Under the pieces are notes generated by a model. That model was not told where the DNA came from, did not search any database, and saw nothing but the letters and a program-made list of their open reading frames with translations. Positions 3,994-5,802 of a stretch of DNA of 5,802 bases are shown here, piece after piece. The position numbers and the translations under genes are program-made. Every line of letters starts with the position of its first letter. Position 1 is the stretch's first letter. The stretch is from Candidatus Bipolaricaulota bacterium. Lineage in GTDB: Bacteria > Bipolaricaulota > Bipolaricaulia > RBG-16-55-9. The stretch is taken from assembly GCA_018609825.1 (NCBI GenBank), contig JAHEOA010000255.1, positions 1 to 5,802 on the forward strand, read 5' to 3'.

Positions 3994-5065
3994 GTCCAAA
4001 TCATACACCAGATGGGGGGCGTGTGTCAACTCCGCCCCATCAAAAATACCCAATGTCATTCGTAAACAGCGCAGTCTATCCTATGACCGAATCTTCCGTT
4101 ACCTGTATCGCCACTCCGACGCGCATGGCCGCTTCGAACTCCGGGCCGACGCCGTCGTCGCCGAGACGGGCTACTCGCGCAAAACCGTCTACAAGGTCGT
4201 CAAATTCCTCCAGCGGGTCAACCTGCTGTTCCGGACGCAGTCGCGCACCGGCCGCGGCCATCACTCCACGTACCGCCTCAACTGGAGGAAGCCGCCCGCG
4301 GGTCGAGACAGCTCTGCCGAATCGCAAGCGCAAAAGTGTCACCCCCCTAAGAACCCCAGAAGTAATAACCCCCAACACCGCTATGCAGAAGCCCCCGCCC
4401 CCGAACGCCCGCGCTGGGAAGCGAACCCGGCCCAACGCTGCCGCTACCTGACCTCGGGCTGGACGACGCTTCGAAAGGGCCAATATGGATTCAAACGGGC
4501 GGCCAAACTGTTCCGCCTCGGCTGCTGGAACCTGGGGGTACCTGCCGAGCCCGCGGAGCGGATCAGCGGCCTCATCCTGCAGCGACTGGAGGGAGGGAGC
4601 GCGCAGCGGGTCCGGCAAGTCCACGATCGGCTCTTCAGCCGGCTCTGGAAACGGCGCGACAAGCTGCAAGCCCTGCTGCGCCGCGGCGTTGAGCGCCTCT
4701 GCAGCTGGGTGGGCTGGCTCCTGCAGCGGGTGATGTCGAATCTGGAGGATGAGGAGGCGGCCGAGCAGCGCGAGCTCGCCGCCTGGGCCGAGGCCGAACG
4801 TCGCGAGGAGGCCTGGCTGGCCGCGCTGAAACACTCGTCGCCGGCGCGCCGTCGCCGCCATTGCCGGGAGTCACTGCGGCTGTTCGTCATCGCCTGGGAG
4901 GAGTTGCACGAGCGACGGATTCCCCATGCCGAGGTGGAAGCCCGATGCGCAGCGTTGGCCGCGGAGTACGGCGTGCCAGCGGCGGAGATCCGCGCTGGCG
5001 TCGATTGGATGGCGATGTCAACGGCGTCGCTCATGGAACCCGCTTCCCCGGAGGCCGGTCAGTGA
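3989..5065 (+). CDS. Winged-helix DNA-binding protein, replication-initiator- or regulator-like
   Basis: The 358-residue protein has an N-terminal winged helix at about residues 28-100: a first helix (YDRIFRYLYRH), the turn ELRADAVVAETGYSRKTVYKVVKFLQ with a recognition helix after GYS, then a wing rich in Arg and Gly ending in STYRLNWR. A polar Pro/Ser/Asn linker (about 101-145) leads to a long basic, mostly helical part (about 150-250), a charged Glu/Ala/Arg segment (253-290) and a C-terminal helical region. No catalytic motif for a relaxase, primase or recombinase was seen. ATG 3989 is the only ATG before the domain, but it has no ribosome site, lies in the loop of an inverted repeat, and its first codons hold a strong opposing promoter; a later non-ATG start is possible. 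Upstream repeats and antisense signals suggest a plasmid-type Rep or copy-control regulator, but no family could be named. Confidence 0.8.
   Translation: MTSKSYTRWGACVNSAPSKIPNVIRKQRSLSYDRIFRYLYRHSDAHGRFELRADAVVAETGYSRKTVYKVVKFLQRVNLLFRTQSRTGRGHHSTYRLNWRKPPAGRDSSAESQAQKCHPPKNPRSNNPQHRYAEAPAPERPRWEANPAQRCRYLTSGWTTLRKGQYGFKRAAKLFRLGCWNLGVPAEPAERISGLILQRLEGGSAQRVRQVHDRLFSRLWKRRDKLQALLRRGVERLCSWVGWLLQRVMSNLEDEEAAEQRELAAWAEAERREEAWLAALKHSSPARRRRHCRESLRLFVIAWEELHERRIPHAEVEARCAALAAEYGVPAAEIRAGVDWMAMSTASLMEPASPEAGQ
4000..4029 (-). promoter_or_regulatory. Strong minus-strand sigma70-type promoter
   Basis: Reading leftward, a perfect TTGACA (4029-4024) and TATGAT (4005-4000, five of six consensus) are separated by 18 bases. 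This is the best sigma70-like promoter in the window, and it points away from the winged-helix gene, from within its first codons. The only thing downstream on its strand is the terminator at 3968-3943. GATGGGG (4011-4017) and CCCCATC (4035-4041) form a further inverted repeat spanning the -35. Confidence 0.65.
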
Positions 5066-5073
5066 GGAGGACC

Positions 5074-5322
5074 ATGCGGTGCCGGAGCTATGCGGAGGTC
5101 AGCGAAGGAGCCCAAGCTGGACACCGGTCCGGGCCAGCGTCCCCATGGGCTGGCTTGCCGATCACTGACCGCCAGATCCGACTTTCCCTCTCGGGCTTTC
5201 CTCCGCTTCCGCCCAATGTAGCGACCGTGTCTTGCAGAGCACAAACGTCCAGGGCGAGCGCCGGGACCGATCGCCACGAGCTCGTTGCGCCCTCCATCGT
5301 TAAGCATTATGCTCAACGATGA
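5074..5322 (+). CDS. Doubtful small ORF after the winged-helix gene
   Basis: GAGGAGG (5064-5070) overlaps the stop codon of the winged-helix gene and lies three bases before an ATG opening an 82-codon frame. Spacing is short, the product is Ser/Arg/Pro-rich without a recognisable domain, and its 3' end runs through the antitoxin operator. The rest of this gap shows only a weak inverted repeat, GCCAGC (5133-5138) and GCTGGC (5149-5154). Noncoding is the more likely reading. Confidence 0.2.
   Translation: MRCRSYAEVSEGAQAGHRSGPASPWAGLPITDRQIRLSLSGFPPLPPNVATVSCRAQTSRASAGTDRHELVAPSIVKHYAQR
5285..5313 (+). promoter_or_regulatory. Promoter of the HTH-PIN toxin-antitoxin pair
   Basis: TTGCGC (5285-5290) and TATGCT (5308-5313) are 17 bases apart, matching three and four of six sigma70 consensus bases. 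The -10 ends ten bases before ATG 5324, the same distance as at the 3174 gene, implying a near-leaderless mRNA. The -10 lies within the large palindrome, so bound protein would exclude RNA polymerase. Confidence 0.5.
5295..5321. promoter_or_regulatory. 27-bp near-perfect palindromic operator
   Basis: Centred on 5308, 12 of 13 base pairs match: outer arms CATCGTT and AACGATG, inner arms AGCAT and ATGCT, with one A/C mismatch (5302/5314). It overlaps the -10 and predicted start site of the toxin-antitoxin operon. Autorepression by an antitoxin dimer or by the antitoxin-toxin complex is the usual arrangement in type II modules. Confidence 0.7.
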
Positions 5323-5323
5323 T

Positions 5324-5719
5324 ATGACCCGTACGGAGACCGAGACGTATCTGACCACGCAGGACCTGGCGGAGCTGTTCAACCGCTCCCCCGCCACCGT
5401 CCGCTATTGGGTCCAGCGCCGCGGCCTCGACGCCTACGGCCGGCGCGTTGGCCGTGACTGGGCCTTCACGCCCGCGGCCGTGCTGCGCTTCATCGACGAG
5501 GTCATGGCCGGCTGGTACACGCCGGCGCAGTGGGCCGACGAGCGCCGCAAGCTGGACGAGGCCAGGGCGAAGCTGCGTGCCATGGCGAATGATGGCCCCA
5601 CGGGAAGCCGACAGCGCCCCGCTCCGTCGGGCGCCGCGTTCCGCACGTTCACCATGGGGGCCGTCCGCGGCGATCTGAGCCGCGCGGAGCTCTACCGTGA
5701 GCGCCACGCCCGCGCCTGA
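5324..5719 (+). CDS. HTH antitoxin of a PIN-toxin module (excisionase/MerR-like HTH)
   Basis: The 131-residue protein opens with a helix-turn-helix of the excisionase/HTH_17 class (residues about 9-57): YLTTQDLAELFNRSPATVRYWVQRRG, then a basic wing and AFTPAAVLRFI. A charged helix (about 67-89) follows, then a flexible Pro/Ser/Gly linker. The C-terminal FRTFTMGAVRGDLSRAELY (106-124) resembles the toxin-wrapping tail of VapB-type antitoxins, with a G...DLSR.ELY pattern. It is expected to bind its operator and neutralise the downstream PIN ribonuclease. The gene overlaps the toxin start by 23 bases, indicating translational coupling. TTG 5285 and ATG 5309 are in frame but lie at the -35 and inside the palindrome, so ATG 5324 is preferred. 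The HTH type is less usual than the AbrB, RHH or Phd folds of most VapB proteins. Confidence 0.84.
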   Translation: MTRTETETYLTTQDLAELFNRSPATVRYWVQRRGLDAYGRRVGRDWAFTPAAVLRFIDEVMAGWYTPAQWADERRKLDEARAKLRAMANDGPTGSRQRPAPSGAAFRTFTMGAVRGDLSRAELYRERHARA

Positions 5720-5802
5720 GGCGGTACCGGCGGCCGAGGCTGAAGCCCTGACCGTCCCCGACGAGCCGGTCCTGCTCGACACCAACGTGCTCGTCTACGC
5801 CA
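5697..5802 (+). CDS. PIN-domain toxin, VapC-like (N-terminal part; runs off the window)
   Basis: A GTG start at 5697 is preceded by GGAG (5686-5689) at seven bases, inside the 3' end of the antitoxin gene. The first 35 codons are present. After an Ala/Glu/Pro-rich leader of about 23 residues comes PVLLDTNVLVYA, the diagnostic first strand and helix of PIN domains; the Asp in LLDTN is the first metal-binding acidic residue. PIN toxins of this type are Mg-dependent ribonucleases, often acting on tRNA or rRNA. The leader is longer than usual; VapC proteins commonly reach this motif within about ten residues, so a later start is possible. The other catalytic residues lie outside the window. Confidence 0.86.
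   Translation, partial: MSATPAPEAVPAAEAEALTVPDEPVLLDTNVLVYA

Larger units (their letters stand above)
3894..4011. repeat. Three TACACCAG sites (iteron- or operator-like)
   Basis: TACACCAG occurs at 3894-3901 and 4004-4011, and its reverse complement CTGGTGTA at 3975-3982; no other full copy was noticed in the window. The last two form an inverted pair 21 bases apart that encloses the ATG at 3989. The 4004 copy overlaps the -10 of the minus-strand promoter and the 3975 copy lies just past its start site. A partial copy, ACACCAG, is at 3609-3615. The placement suits binding by the adjacent winged-helix protein; this is inference. Confidence 0.55.

Noticed and set aside
4076..4861. Long minus-strand open frame (261 codons) opposite the winged-helix gene
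   Set aside because: It reads as low-information Ala/Gly/Arg/Leu-rich sequence, while the plus frame has a clear winged-helix domain. It is the expected antisense shadow in GC-rich DNA.

Overview
The window comes from a high-GC organism, most likely a bacterium. Coding segments are GC-rich, there are recognisable sigma70-type promoters and intrinsic terminators, and start sites are a mix of Shine-Dalgarno-led and near-leaderless. The phylum cannot be fixed from sequence alone. The content looks accessory, like a plasmid backbone or an integrated element: a lone AAA+ ATPase, a pair of small paralogous unknown proteins, a winged-helix protein resembling plasmid replication or regulatory proteins, and a toxin-antitoxin pair running off the right edge. 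No transposase, integrase, rRNA, tRNA or CRISPR array is visible.

Layout. Positions 1-12 hold the probable start of a minus-strand gene that leaves the window. Positions 13-835 are mostly without supported genes but contain two hairpins and, just before the next gene, a palindromic operator. Positions 836-2008 (+) encode an AAA+ ATPase with a C-terminal winged helix. Positions 2216-2776 (-) and 3174-3434 (+) encode two divergent paralogues sharing a 55-residue domain (23/55 identical, no gaps). The DNA between them carries two copies of an AGCAC-N3-GTGCT palindrome, one of them inside the promoter of the minus gene. Positions 3435-3988 have no convincing protein gene but hold two minus-strand units, each made of a good promoter followed about 60 nt later by an intrinsic terminator. 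Positions 3989-5065 (+) encode a winged-helix DNA-binding protein. Positions 5324-5719 and 5697-5802 (+) encode an excisionase-type HTH antitoxin and an overlapping PIN-domain (VapC-like) toxin, with a near-perfect 27-bp palindrome over the promoter.

How it may work together. The most interesting part is 3553-4029: two putative very short minus-strand RNAs, the right-hand one antisense to the start region of the winged-helix gene, with three copies of TACACCAG around its promoter. This resembles the logic of plasmid replication control (Rep protein, counter-transcribed RNA, repeated binding sites) joined to a toxin-antitoxin stabilisation module. That reading is inference. The promoters, terminators and repeats are seen directly in the sequence.
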